Shown here one piece after another: positions 1-10,083 of a stretch of DNA of 64,000 bases. The notes under the pieces are model-generated. The model was not told the origin of the DNA and did not search any database. It saw only the letters and a program-made list of their open reading frames with translations. Where the stretch lies: assembly GCA_963920575.1 (NCBI GenBank), contig OY986971.1:10914779-10978778 (forward strand), read 5' to 3'. The stretch's first letter is position 1; each line of letters starts with the position of its first letter. The stretch comes from Narthecium ossifragum (lineage: Eukaryota > Streptophyta > Magnoliopsida > Dioscoreales > Nartheciaceae). The translations under genes were made by a program, and so were the position numbers.

Positions 1-102
1 GCCAATACGATCGCTGGATCGTACCTGACACGGAACCAAACCAAAAGGAAAGCGGCCCTCAACCTACGCGGTTGAGCCAGGTTAGAGGGATGGGTCCTCA
101 CA
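1..102 (-). mobile_element. Chromovirus-type LTR, terminal fragment
   Basis: The stretch ends in GGTTAGAGG-A-TGGGTCCTCACA, the same terminus (read on the plus strand) as the minus-oriented chromovirus LTRs ending at 21722, 45073 and 62662. The rest of this LTR lies off the left edge. It meets a plus-oriented LTR piece of the same superfamily directly at 102/103. Confidence 0.7.
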
Positions 103-834
103 TGTAGAGGTCATGTCGATCCTCCTGAGCCAAGTGCTAAGGGTGTGCGTATGCCCGATGTCCCTGACTTATGTCTCAATATGAGGGGTGGTTAGACGAT
201 GAGGGTTGGTGGTGAGTGCAACGACGATGTGCGAACCCTATATCCGTACCCGTAGCGGATCGTGCTCTTTGTTTCTCCATTGGGTTAGGGTGGTGTAGCC
301 CTGAGGGAATCGGTAAGGCCGGTGTAGGCCTTGGGTCGCTCCTTAGACTTATGCGGAGGACGACATAGTTGTGCTTGCCCCTCCTTTGTGTGCATCGTAG
401 AGTAGATCCCTACTGAGCCTTGTTGCTCACCTTACCCAGGTTGTGTTTGCAGGTACATGCACAATTTCCCCCCTTCTTTAGGCGATTACGATCTTGGAGG
501 TGCTGTATCTTCTGGTGGTGCGTCAGCTCGAGGAGTCATCTAATCATCTCACAATCTTTTATTTATAGCTTTATTTATAATTCCAAATCTTGATGTATAA
601 GTAGTCGAATTCGAGGAAGAATTTATATGAAGCCCCAATTGTTGTACTTGAAAACGTTTGTATCATTATTTAATGTAAATTGAGGATTTTAATAGTTAAA
701 TTCTTTATATTTTGGTTTGTGATTAAATTGTTCAAATTAGCTATGAATATTGTAAATTATTCATCACAGGTTGGATTGTAGTTTAGGTTTGCTCACATCT
801 TGATTTGGATGGGTTTTCTTGGTCGGGGTATGAC
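103..834 (+). mobile_element. Chromovirus-type LTR, 3' part, plus orientation
   Basis: It ends in GGGTTTTCTTGGTCGGGGTATGACA, the reverse complement of the start shared by the minus-oriented LTRs here. The internal block at about 400-455 (CTACTGAGC, TTGCTCAC, TTACCC, TTTGCAGG) matches the reverse of the conserved CTGCAAAACGCAGCCCGG / GTGAGCACTAAGCTC block of the other LTRs. The start (TGTGAGGACC) is missing, so this is a truncated LTR head-to-head with the fragment at 1-102. Confidence 0.7.
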
Positions 835-2015
835 AGAACTTGCTTCCAAATCGCCACCCCTCCTCTGGCCTGACCGTCGCCTGGCTAGCGCTGCTGCCAC
901 CCCGAAGACGATGTGGCTCCGTCGCCGTCCCGTGGCCCCCGTCGCCGCCATGCTGACGGCCCGGCTCTGCCCGCCAGATCCGGGTCTCCTTTCTCTCTTC
1001 TCTTCCCTTCCTCCCCCACTCTCTCTCTCTCTCTCTTCGCGGCCTAACCCTTCCCCGCATCGTTTGCGCTAGGCCCTTCTCCGGCCACTTCCGATGGCTT
1101 CCCATCGCCACTAGCTCCAACCGTCGCCCTGTAGTCGACGCCTATCGCAAGCCACCGCCGCCCCACCTCTCTCTTTCTTTCTTCCTCTTCCTCCTCCATT
1201 CTCCCTTCTCTTCCTAACTGAACTCCAACCCAATAGTTCCACTCAAACTCCGGTCCCCTCCCCTTCTCCTTCCCCTTTTCCTTCTCCCATCTCCACTCTA
1301 ACTCCACCACCCACCTTCCCTACTCCGGCTCGGACTCCTCCTCCTCCCCTATTTAGCCTTGCCGCTCTTTCCCTTCTGCTTGTCCTCCACTCCTCCCTCT
1401 CCTCTCTTCCTCACCCGTGTCGCCCCTCCTTGTCGCCGCCATCATCTCCCGCGCCGGTCTCCTATCCGCCCACCGTCGCCTCCCTTGCGCCAGCCTTCTT
1501 GCATGCCACCGCCTATCCCCCTCCAGTCTCACCCACACCGCCGTCACTACCCCCATCGCGCCGGCCTCCCTCCCACCTTCGCCTCCGTACCGCCGCGTCG
1601 TCACCTGATGCCCTGCCCCTCCGTTTGCTTCGCCCCACACTGTGCCATGATTCACGTCGGCCTCCCTCTCACCTCGTCCTCCGCACCGCCGTGCCATCAC
1701 CCGACGCTTTGGCCCTCCGTCTGCTTCACCCCACACCATGCCACGATTCGCACCGCCCTCCCTCTCACCTCTGCCTCCGCACCGCTGCGCCTTCACCCAA
1801 CACCCTGGCCCTTCGTCTGCTTCACGCCACACTATGCCACGCGTACTGTGTCAACCTCACGCTACACCATTCCGAGCCATGACCGCACGACACCCGCGCC
1901 TCGTCCATGCAATATCCTCCTCGCTCGCTGACCTTCGACTTCCCCAAGTCAAGTCACACCAAGAGGACTAGGCTCGCGTCCAAGACTCTCCACCATCATA
2001 GGTTAGGAGACCCCA
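835..2015. other. Pyrimidine-rich low-copy DNA, no convincing gene
   Basis: A C+T-rich plus strand, with runs such as CTCTCTCTCTCTCTC near 1020 and many CCTCC steps. Reading frames are open on both strands but look like products of biased composition: Arg/Gly-rich on minus, Pro/Ser-rich on plus, with no recognisable domain. It lies between two LTRs and contains the 96-bp tandem repeat listed separately. It could be an old LTR leader or the 5' region of a lost gene. Confidence 0.4.
1540..1850. repeat. About 96-bp tandem repeat, roughly 3 units
   Basis: The phrase CCTCCGTTTGCTTCGCCCCAC at about 1619 recurs at about 1714 and 1811 with a few substitutions, each time followed by an A-TGCCA-GATTC-like segment. 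The period is 95-97 bp, close to 32 codons, so both strands give repeated open frames. On the minus strand a 32-residue unit (VWGEADGGP...RRCGGRGERE) repeats about three times. No known domain is seen. Confidence 0.7.
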
Positions 2016-3369
2016 TGTGAGGACCCGTTCCTCCAATCTGGTCTGACCGCGGTAGGTTGAGGGTCTGGTTTTCTGGTTTGGTTGGTTTGGCTCGATTGGC
2101 CTTACTTTCCGATCGGTTGATCGGATCGCTGCTTTTGGACCCCAAGGGCAATTTGGTAAATTGCGCCTTGGCGGTCGGTTTCACACCAGCGTAGTACACA
2201 CACAGCCTTGATTGATGTACTTGATTGAATAGATCCAGTAGCAGCGTTCGTGATCGTCAGATCCGAATAAGATTGCGACGAGATCGCAATTTAGAGTCAA
2301 ATCGGATTCAGTCCGATCAGTTGGCTCATCTGAACCGGCTAAGCCACTTAAGTGGCTTAAGCCCTATTTATGGCTCGTGGTTGAACCAAGCGAGTCATGC
2401 CCCTTGGGATGTTTAGATAATTAGTGGGCCGAAGGTGTGCCCTAGTTGTTGTATATTGTAATGGTTGTAGTTGGTTATTTGTTTGGCCGGGGTTGTATCC
2501 CGTTGTAGAAATTACGGTTGACGGCTATGGACGTCGTTGTAATGCCGGATTTTGATATGTTGGGCGTTTGTTATAATTGCTTTGCTAGATAGATCCTTAT
2601 TGCTTTGAGCCCTTGCTATGTTTACCCTTTGGCAAGCTTGAGGCTATGCCTAGCCCTGTATTATGTATGACATACTGTTGCACGCTCTGATCTATTAAAT
2701 GTGCACGTGAGCATTGCATGCATTAGAGGCATTCAGGCTAGGTGGTAGACGATGGGTTCGATCGTCGATCCGGGGTTCTCGGGTAGCCCGGATTTAGCCC
2801 TAGGACCGGGGTTTGGGTAGTCGAGGATTAGGATGCGATTGTAATGTTGACTGATTATTTATCATTTGAGGATTATTAAGTAGTCAGACTGGAATATAAT
2901 ATTGTTTGAGGTTTAGAGGTCGTGTCGCTTCTCCAAGGCCAAGTGCTAAGGATGGATGTTGATGCGTTCCCGACGTGGGTCCCCAAGGCATGAGAATTGA
3001 TGAGTGCATGAAAGTGCACTCTGAACAACCTTATAACCATCTCAATTGCTAGATTATTATCCTTAATCAGCATCTTTATTACTATTTTTATATCTATATG
3101 TGCTTCACATGGTTGTTTGGAAAATGCAGGAAAAAGGAGAAAAGAAGCTGAAAAGAGTGCATGGATCAACTTTAAAGATTTATCTGTACCTGCTCATGAA
3201 GAACCAGAGGATGTTCCATACATGGTTGGAAAGCTCTTGAAGTCTAGATTCTGGAGAATTTTACGGTTCGTGATTCTGAGTTTCTTAGAGGAAGTTACGG
3301 CAATTTCAGTACCGATGCGCAGTCTGAATGGCAGAAAGGAAAATAAGCTGGACGTCCGAGCGAAGGTCC

Positions 3370-3780
3370 GATCGATCGGACCACACAAAAACGTGATAGA
3401 ACATGTGTTTTTCAGCCACAACACATCCGATCGATCCCTCCATCGCTCTTATGGGGTCCGATCGATCCGACACCAATGGTCCGATCGATCGGGCTCGGAA
3501 AAAGTCAAAAACAGCGGATTTTTACTCAACCGATCGATCCAACACTCATAATTCGATCGATCGGACTTGGGAATTAAAGGGTGACAGAACGTATGCTTTT
3601 TAGAGGAACACAATTCGATCGATCGGACCATCGATCGAACTCGGGAAGAGCCAGAGATGAAGAATTTTTACGAAGTCGATCGATCCGACTCCCTTAGTCC
3701 GATTGATCGGGCTCGGGCGTAAATAGAAGTTGGAGATTTCAATGAGACCGATCGATCCAACATCCGGAGGAGGATCGATC
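3370..3780. promoter_or_regulatory. Array of GATCGATC palindromes upstream of TATA
   Basis: Exact GATCGATC cores start at 3370, 3429, 3460, 3483, 3532, 3555, 3617, 3678, 3750 and 3773, with near-matches at about 3631 and 3704. Flanks are mostly TCC/GGA, giving TCCGATCGATCGGA-like palindromes. The last core lies about 55 bp upstream of the TATA box. The position fits an LTR U3 enhancer; that role is inference. Confidence 0.6.
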
Positions 3781-3833
3781 GGACGTTTCCAGTGAATTAA
3801 ATCAACGGTTTTGATTTAACCCGAGTTTAGGCC

Positions 3834-3841
3834 TATAAATA
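3834..3841 (+). promoter_or_regulatory. TATA box of solo LTR A
   Basis: TATAAATA in the context GTTTAGGCCTATAAATAAG, the only good TATA motif after the palindrome array. The same sequence is at 52840 and 58158 in the sister LTRs. Confidence 0.7.
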
Positions 3842-5854
3842 AGATACTTAGGGTTATCAAAAGGGGACTTTTGGAGGACTTTTTGGCAGCGTTTTGATGC
3901 GAGGAGAAGGGTTCCAGGCTTGGTTTTCTTTTCTTATTTCTTCTTTATTTCTTCATTAGTTTTGTTGCCCTCATGATGAACATGAGTGGCTAGTTTCTTT
4001 TCTAAGGTACCGATGTAGCCCTAACTGAATCATTCTATGTTATTGGATCATGATTATTTAATCAGTTTATTTTCCTTGTTTCATTCATTATTATAACTGA
4101 GATCTTAAATACCTTTATCTGGCCAATAGAAGTATTATAGATTGTTGTATGTGAGATTGGGCGAGGGTTCATTCCCTAATCTTGCAGGATCTATGAATGA
4201 ATGAGTTTATGTCGAGGCCGGGTTCAAGCTAAGAGTATTCTTGGTTCATGATTGTTCTTCAGAGCGTAATGGATTCTTAATTACACTTAGTTATGGGTTC
4301 ATTAGCTAGGGTTAATTGAGGGTACTTGGTGAAGACCGCGGCCGAACGGATCATCATACCGGAAGAACGAGCCCTTGGAATTAAACTGAAACTTGATTGA
4401 TTCAATGCATAGAATGAGGATGTTATGGTGAAATCGGAACCTTAGTATTCATCCATCATATTTTCATCATTTTCTTATTTCGTTATTAGATTATCTATCT
4501 TCGAGACTTCATATTTCTTATTTTCCCTTCCTTATTTTCTTTCTTTTCTGTTCTTTAGCGTTTCACTCTAATAATCTCTACAAATCTCTGTGGGTACGAT
4601 ACTCGTTTTGCTACTATACTGAGTGCACCGATTCGTATACTTGCGAGATATAAAATTTATTCATCAAGAATTCTGCTTGGGTAAGGGTGATTCTGCATGT
4701 TACTTTTCCTTAGTCTCCTGGTAACATGTTCAGGAGAGAGGTTTCATCACAAGAGCCCTTGGGACATCAATAGGGTTATAGGACCCCGTGGCATTCTTTA
4801 GACTTAGGCGGAGAAACGACACTGTTGTTGTTTCCCTTCCTTTCTGTGCGACGTAGAATAGCGTAGAACCCTACTGAGCATTGTTGCTCACTCCTATCTG
4901 AGTTGTATCGGCGATGCAAGTCGATGCAGTTCTTTCCTTTCAGGTGATCTTCTAGTCGTTGGCACGTCATTCTTGAGGTGATCACGGACTTGAAGTTTTG
5001 AGGAGTACTTGACGATCCTGGAGTTTACCCTTTTGTTAATAGTTGTACATTTTTTGTTGTATTAAATGTATAATTTCCCTCTTCGAGGATTTGATCATAT
5101 GTATTAAATAATGTATTGAGGGTTGGTGAATTGTTGCATAAATAGATGTTGTACCAGAACCTGTGCTAGTCAGTGAAATGATAATAGTAGAATTGTATTC
5201 GTGCTGAATTTAAAATTGTTATAATTTGAGATGAAATTGTAAACTGCATAGGGTTCAAATTGAGAGAATACAGGGGAGACTCTCGCCGTTTGATTTTAGA
5301 GTTTAGGACCCTCACGCCCCGGACCGGATGAGTTTTTTGAGTCGGGGCGTGACAACCCATCAACTGGCGTTTCTCCCGCAATGACCAGATTCTTTGATTA
5401 TATCCCGATTGGCTTAAGTTGGTTGTGAAGGCAACTTATATGAACCAAAAATATAAAAGGGCATTTCAGTAAATTTTCATACCAGGGGTATTTATGAAAT
5501 TATGATAAAAAACACATATTTACATATCCGACATTGACCATTAGATGGTTTTGGTGATATGCTACATAAACTAACAATCCTAAGGTCAATTCTGGAATTT
5601 TAGCCACAAAACGGTATTTTGGTCCTTTTGCCCCAAGGGTATTTTGGTCATTTTACTTTGGCCGTTAGTCCCTAGGGGTATCTTAGTCATTTTACATCTT
5701 TAGGGACGTAATGGCCCAAAATATGCTCATTCAGCTCACCAGGGGCATTTCGGTCTCAAATACATATGAACCGATGCAAGTGTATTTTGGTAATTTCCAC
5801 CCTGACCAAGGATATTTTGGTAAATTTTCTATAGAGCGTGTTTGGTTGACTTGA

Positions 5855-5896
5855 AGTGGAGTTGGAGTCACTTTTTTTGAAGTGACTCCAACCACT
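5855..5896. repeat. Hairpin-forming inverted repeat
   Basis: AGTGGAGTTGGAGTCACTT (5855-5873) pairs with AAGTGACTCCAACCACT (5880-5896) with a two-base bulge and a six-base loop. It sits just after GTGTTTGGTTGAC. It is possibly the core of a small foldback element. Confidence 0.65.
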
Positions 5897-6260
5897 TCGA
5901 TTGTTTGGTGGTGTTGAAGTGAAATTGAAGTAATTTCAAGCCACTTCATCTCAGAAAATCACTCCCCAAAAAGTCACTTCACTTTAGCTCACTTCTCAGC
6001 AATCAAATAGCCCAATAACATATTTTGAAATTGGAATAAATATGAAGACAAACATTTAAATACCGAAAGGTTCCAAGTTTGAATAGAAGGGACAAAACTT
6101 AACAGGATGAGATCTCTTGGATCTAAACTCCTAATTCCTACACGTCCTCCCAACTCTTAAAACAAGCAAGATATGACCCAACTCCCATTCAAATGATAAA
6201 TAAAGGTAATCGTTGGGAACAATTTTGAGAAGAGGAGATTGTATCCCAACTCCTGCCCCT

Positions 6261-6310
6261 GTTTGGCAAAGGGGGCAAGAACCGAGTTAAGGGGGTTCTT
6301 ACCCCCAAAC
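6261..6310. repeat. Imperfect inverted repeat with GTTTGG ends
   Basis: GTTTGG...GGGGGCAAGAACC (6261-6283) is an imperfect inverse of GGTTCTTACCCCCAAAC (6294-6310). This resembles a foldback or MITE remnant; no TSD could be assigned. Confidence 0.45.
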
Positions 6311-6539
6311 AAGTGAAATCGGTGTAGGTGGGTTAAAGTGTTTTTTAGGGTTATGCCCCTCTCACACACCCTGAGCCCCCACTTGTCTCTGCTCTTCTCC
6401 TCTTATGACTAGATATGCTCCCTAGCTTGCTCCTTCTCTCTCTCTCGCGATGGGTTACTCCATCCCCATGACCACCGCCGCAGTCGAGGATCCGATCGCG
6501 ATCGTCGTCTGAAAAGGTGGCAAGGAGTAGGACGCACCA

Positions 6540-7130
6540 AACGGCAAGAGAAGCGCGAGGGTGTGTGCGTTCCCCACCAACGAGCCCGAGCGTGCAAGTC
6601 TTCCCAGCCACCTCCTTGTCCCTAGCCTCAGTCCAGATCTGGTCAGATCCGTTGGTGGAAGTGACCAAAACTTCTCCAGCCATGCCTCCAGCCATTCCCG
6701 GTGACTCCGGCGTTCTCCACCAACGACCCCGCGCTCCCAAGTCTTCCCGGCCACCTCCTTGTCTCCAGATCTGGTCAGATCCGTTGCCGGAAGTGACCAC
6801 ATCTTCTCCCCCCACGCCTCCAACCCTCTACAGTGACTCCAGCGTTCTCCAACAATGACCCTGAGCGTCCAAAAATCCCCGACCACCTCCTTATCCCCAG
6901 CCTCACTCCAAATATGGTTAGATCTGTTGCCGGAAGTGATGAAAACTTCACCCCCCACGCCTCCAGCCATTTTTGGTGACTCCGGCGTTCTCCGCCAACG
7001 ACCCCGAGCGTCCAAGTCTTCCCGGCCAGCTCCTTGACCTCAGCCTCACTCCAGATCTGGTCAAATCCGTTGCCGGAAGTGAGCAGATCTTCTCCCCCCT
7101 GGCCTCCAGCCCTTTCCTATGACTCCGGCG
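6540..7130. repeat. Four-unit tandem repeat, period about 133-145 bp
   Basis: The phrase CAGATCTGGTCAGATCCGTTG recurs with small changes at about 6633, 6766, 6907 and 7052. Each is followed by GGAAGTGA and a C-rich segment with GGTGACTCCGGCGTTCTCC. The spacing grows from about 133 to 145 bp through small indels. The open frames on both strands (for example 6455-7015 minus and 6517-6858 plus) follow the repeat and show no domain. The block ends just before a splice-donor-like GAGGTAAGATT at about 7166. Confidence 0.75.
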
Positions 7131-8259
7131 TCCAAGTCTTCCACTTCTGCTTCTTTCACCAGATTGAGGTAAGATTATCGATTGTGCTGCTTTTTACCGT
7201 CTACTTCTTAGTTCAGTGAAATAATCTGGATGTTAGGATGTTGTCTTGTTGTACTTCTTCTCGAGGTATATTCTGGGCCTGCTTCTGTTGGGAGTCACCC
7301 AGGGTTCAATGTGTTTGTTCTTTCTCCCGGTGAACAAGACCAAGGCTAATTTTGGGTCTTTGTTGTGTTCTTTTAACCTTACTTTCTTGATTCCCCTTTG
7401 TATTTTGGCTTATGAGTAACTTGATATCATAGTTGGTTTTGATTTTATTTGTTTTATGTCATGCTGGTGGGTTTGTTCTATCACTTTGCGATCTTTGTTT
7501 CATGTTTCTCTCTGGTAATACAATTAGATTAAAATATATAAATGTTTCACGTGGTTTCATTTATTGTGTCCCTATGCTAGAAACATGCTTCGGATTAAGC
7601 TTATTTCCTTACTTGATTCTCCTCTTCTAAGCTAATCCTACGAATATAGCTTAAGTATTTCTTTAAATTGTTCAAGATTGGGCAACCTGAAGTTGTTTAA
7701 TGGGCGCAGACCGTAAACAACTCTTGTTTATGGTTTGTTGCTTTAAATTTTGTTGATCCTTTTGGGTTGGGATGTAATATGGGAAAGCATGCTCCATAGA
7801 TATTTTGATTCCGCTGATTATGCATGCCAATGGATCTATGTCCCCTATTTGTCAGCTGAGTGTATGACTATAAAAAATAAGCGTGCATAAGTATCATTAA
7901 TTGCATGTATGTGTGGACACAAGGTTGAGCATCATTTCCGAAATGCCACAAACACAATCTCATGTGAAATTGTGCCACCCATTGTTAGTTCTACACAAGC
8001 ATACACTATATTTCCTAAAATGAACTCACTGCTTAATGGGACAATAGAGGGTCCAATCCGTGCATAACCTTCCTAAATCTCCTTTAAAAAGTTCACCTCT
8101 CTGCAATAAAGCGAATGTACATGATTTACCCATTTCAAGTTTAGGTCCACCAGATTGTGCCACCCATTGTTAGTTTATCCATAATTGCATTTTTATCCTT
8201 GATTTGATTGATTCATCTCTTCCTCATCTTAGATGTACTACTCTCTTAACAGTTGTGCC
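7131..8259. other. T-rich DNA without a gene, intron-like start
   Basis: A pyrimidine-rich plus strand begins with ATTGAGGTAAGATTATCG (donor-like GTAAG at about 7169) and continues T-rich with scattered stops. This could be the 5'-UTR exon/intron boundary of a lost gene, but no acceptor or exon is evident. A 22-bp direct repeat (ATTGTGCCACCCATTGTTAG-TT) occurs at 7969-7990 and 8154-8175, bracketing 163 bp of unknown origin. Confidence 0.35.
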
Positions 8260-8371
8260 TGTTAGTTCTAGTATTATTTTAATGTTTTCCAAAGTAAGGG
8301 ATATTAACATTCAAACTATGTTTTATCATCATATATAATTTGACATCATCAAAACAATACTAGGACTAACA
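8260..8371. repeat. 112-bp inverted-repeat unit beside copia relic
   Basis: The left arm (8260-8284, TGTTAGTTCTAGTATTATTT plus TAATG) matches the inverse of the right arm (8347-8371) at 22 of 25 positions. On the minus strand, AAAAAAAAGGGGAGATTG reads into TGTTAGTCC. That is the polypurine-tract/LTR-start arrangement expected at the 3' end of the minus-strand copia element to the right. Either a truncated 3' LTR or a small MITE is possible. Confidence 0.5.
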
Positions 8372-8929
8372 ATCTCCCCTTTTTTTTATGATGCCAACCA
8401 TTTTAATCGTGATGATAAAACCTCAATAGCTCCCCCTTAAACTATGCATCGATTTAAACACATAAGATGTGTTCTAAAGTGAAATCCATTGATGCAAACA
8501 CACACAGAAGAAACTTTTCATTAAAAAATTCAAAATTTTTGATTTTAAAATCAAGATTTTACCAAATAGGTTGAAAATCATCACATAACCACATTTCTCC
8601 CATTTTGAAATCATCAAAAAGAAATAGTAGGAAGGGGGAGAAGAATCACAGAAAACCGAAAAAACTCATAAGAGAACCAATTGAAAGTTTTAAAATCAAA
8701 ATTGAACGTTTAAAATTTTCTCAAACATGATACCAAATGAAGATTAAAAGTCATTTGAAGATGAAAAGTAATCAATTCTTCACAAAAAGAAGTTATCAAT
8801 GAAGACTTTCTTAAACCATTTGAAGTTAAACATAAAATAACTTTATAAAATGGAATTACAAGTTATAATGGAGGGAACATATATACAAAATTAAAGCTTA
8901 CCTTCATTTCTTTTGATGGAAATTTGTTA
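8372..8929. other. A+T-rich DNA downstream of the copia gag relic
   Basis: No coding capacity. On the minus strand this lies between the copia gag and the PPT-like run at 8377-8395. The protease, integrase, RT and RNase H regions of a full copia element are absent, so a large internal deletion must lie here. Confidence 0.5.
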
Positions 8930-9910
8930 TCAACCTTCAAATACCTTGAGCCTCCACTTGTCAATTTCATTTTCTTTATCTCCGAATGCAGTTAAACAAA
9001 GATTTGCAATTTCTTTTTCATCTTCTTCGGAGGTGGAGCTCAAGTCATTTTCTTCCCGAGTAATCTCCTTGGCCTGCTTCTTCTTTGAAGATTTCTTGAG
9101 CTTTGGACAATCAGACATGTAGTGTCCGAGTTTCTTACACTCATAGCAAATAATTTTGTTCAAATAAGAAGAAGAGTTTGCTTTATCACATTTGGGAGTT
9201 TTCTTTTGAAGTTTGAAGATCTTTCTAATTCTCATTGTAATCTTTTGCATGTCCATTTTCATTGCTTGAGTCCGATGAATCCTTGTATATGGACTTGAGA
9301 GCAAAGGTTTTCTTTTTCTTCCTTTCTTTATCATTGCTCCTCTCCATGTTCATCTCATAGGTAATGAGAGAACCCATGAGCTCGTCAAGGGACAGCTTTG
9401 ATAAATCTTTAGCTTCTTCGATTGCCGTCACCTTTGGATGCCATGTCTTAGGTAGACACCTAAGAAGCTTTCTTACAATCTCATCATTAGTAATGATTTT
9501 ACCAAAAGAATGAAGAACATTAATAATATTGGTAAAACGAGTAAACATATCACTTATGTTCTCATCATCCTTCATAGAAAAAATAACTCATAATCATTAA
9601 CAACCATACTAATTTTAGTTTCTTTGACTCGGCTAGTACCCTCATAAGTGACTTCAAGTTTATCCCATATCTCCTTAGCCGATTTACATGTCGAAATTCT
9701 ATTAAACTCATTTGAGCCAAGGGCACGAAATAGAAAATTTTTATGTTTGGCATTCACTTGAAGTCTTCTAAAATCATTTGGCGTATACTCACTCTTAGCT
9801 TTTGGGACTTCCTTTCCCTCACTAATATTTGTAGGACTGAAATCTCCATCCTCAATAATCATCCATGCTTCATTGTCAATGGATTGTATAAAAATCTCCA
9901 TCCTCGTCTT
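8930..9910 (-). pseudogene. gag: Ty1-copia Gag fragment, frameshifted
   Basis: Three overlapping minus-strand frames together make one copia-type Gag. The first (9901 to 9572) has the N-terminal segment with NDFRRLQVNAKHKNFLFRAL and AKEIWDKLEVTYEGT, typical of UBN2/retrotran-gag proteins. The second (9575 to 9225) continues with the helical capsid part (DMFTRFTNIINVLHSFGK, LLRCLPKTWHPKVTAIEEAK). The third (9334 to 8930) holds a zinc knuckle CYECKKLGHYMSDC (CX2CX4HX4C) and a Lys/Glu-rich tail. Gag packages the element RNA into virus-like particles. The frame breaks near 9570 and 9300 make it a pseudogene, and no pol follows. A PBS-like site and LTR lie just upstream on the same strand (10071-10481). 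Confidence 0.85.
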
Positions 9911-10070
9911 CCAATAGGTATAATTTGATCCATTGAAGTAGGGTGGCCTATTTGTAAATTATCCCTCTATGTTTTCCTCTATGTCTTCCTATTTGTAAAT
10001 TATCCCTCTATGTTTTCCATATCGATTTAGGATTCTCTAAGGGTTGTTACACAACTAATATAGAGACCTG

Positions 10071-10083
10071 GCTCCGATACCAA
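10071..10083 (-). other. Primer-binding site of copia element
   Basis: The plus strand GGCTCCGATACCA reads on the minus strand as TGGTATCGGAGCC, complementary to the 3' end of plant initiator-Met tRNA with one difference from the usual TGGTATCAGAGC. It directly follows the LTR end. Confidence 0.75.

Larger units (their letters stand above)
2998..4666 (+). mobile_element. Solo Athila-type LTR (family A)
   Basis: A 1669-bp sequence starting TGATGAGTGCATGAAAGTGC and ending ATATAAAATTTATTCATCA, flanked by a perfect TSD AGAAT (2993-2997 and 4667-4671). It matches the two LTRs of the element at 52004-58990 in length (1669 bp each) and closely in sequence. No PBS or coding region is attached, so it is a solo LTR left by LTR-LTR recombination. 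Within it are a palindrome array (3370-3780), a TATA box (3834) and a terminal TGGGTACGATACTCG block typical of family A. Confidence 0.93.
2016..5354 (+). mobile_element. Solo chromovirus LTR, split by a nested Athila-type LTR
   Basis: It starts TGTGAGGACCCGTTCC and ends GAGTCGGGGCGTGACA, the canonical ends of the chromovirus LTR family here, in plus orientation. The flanks CCCCA (2011-2015) and ACCCA (5355-5359) match at four of five bases, as expected for an aged TSD, and no internal region is attached. The solo Athila-type LTR at 2998-4666 interrupts it. Without that insertion and one TSD copy the LTR is about 1.67 kb. Inside are the CCTACTGAGC / TTGCTCACTCC block (about 4871-4895) and the CCCTAGGACCGGGGTTTGGGTAG block (about 2798-2820), both conserved in sister LTRs. 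Confidence 0.8.
5355..6539. other. Low-copy intergenic DNA with two hairpins, no gene
   Basis: An A+T-leaning stretch with no supported coding region. Between about 5440 and 5830 the phrase TTTTGGTCATTTT / ATTTTGGTAAATTT recurs at irregular spacing. Two hairpin-forming inverted repeats (5855-5896 and 6261-6310) contain GTTTGG and CCAAAC motifs and may be MITE remnants, but I cannot define terminal repeats and TSDs. Confidence 0.4.

Noticed and set aside
3370..3780. GATC clusters as a replication origin or Dam-methylation site set
   Set aside because: The window is clearly plant nuclear DNA with LTR retrotransposons; Dam biology does not apply and no origin features accompany the arrays.
7969..8175. 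22-bp direct repeats as a LINE-type target-site duplication
   Set aside because: The enclosed 163 bp has no poly-A tail, RT or other LINE/SINE feature.
10071..10083. tRNA-like sequences (TGGTATC, TGGCGCCGTTGCCGGGG) as tRNA genes
   Set aside because: Each is a short primer-binding site beside an LTR; no cloverleaf or full tRNA is present.
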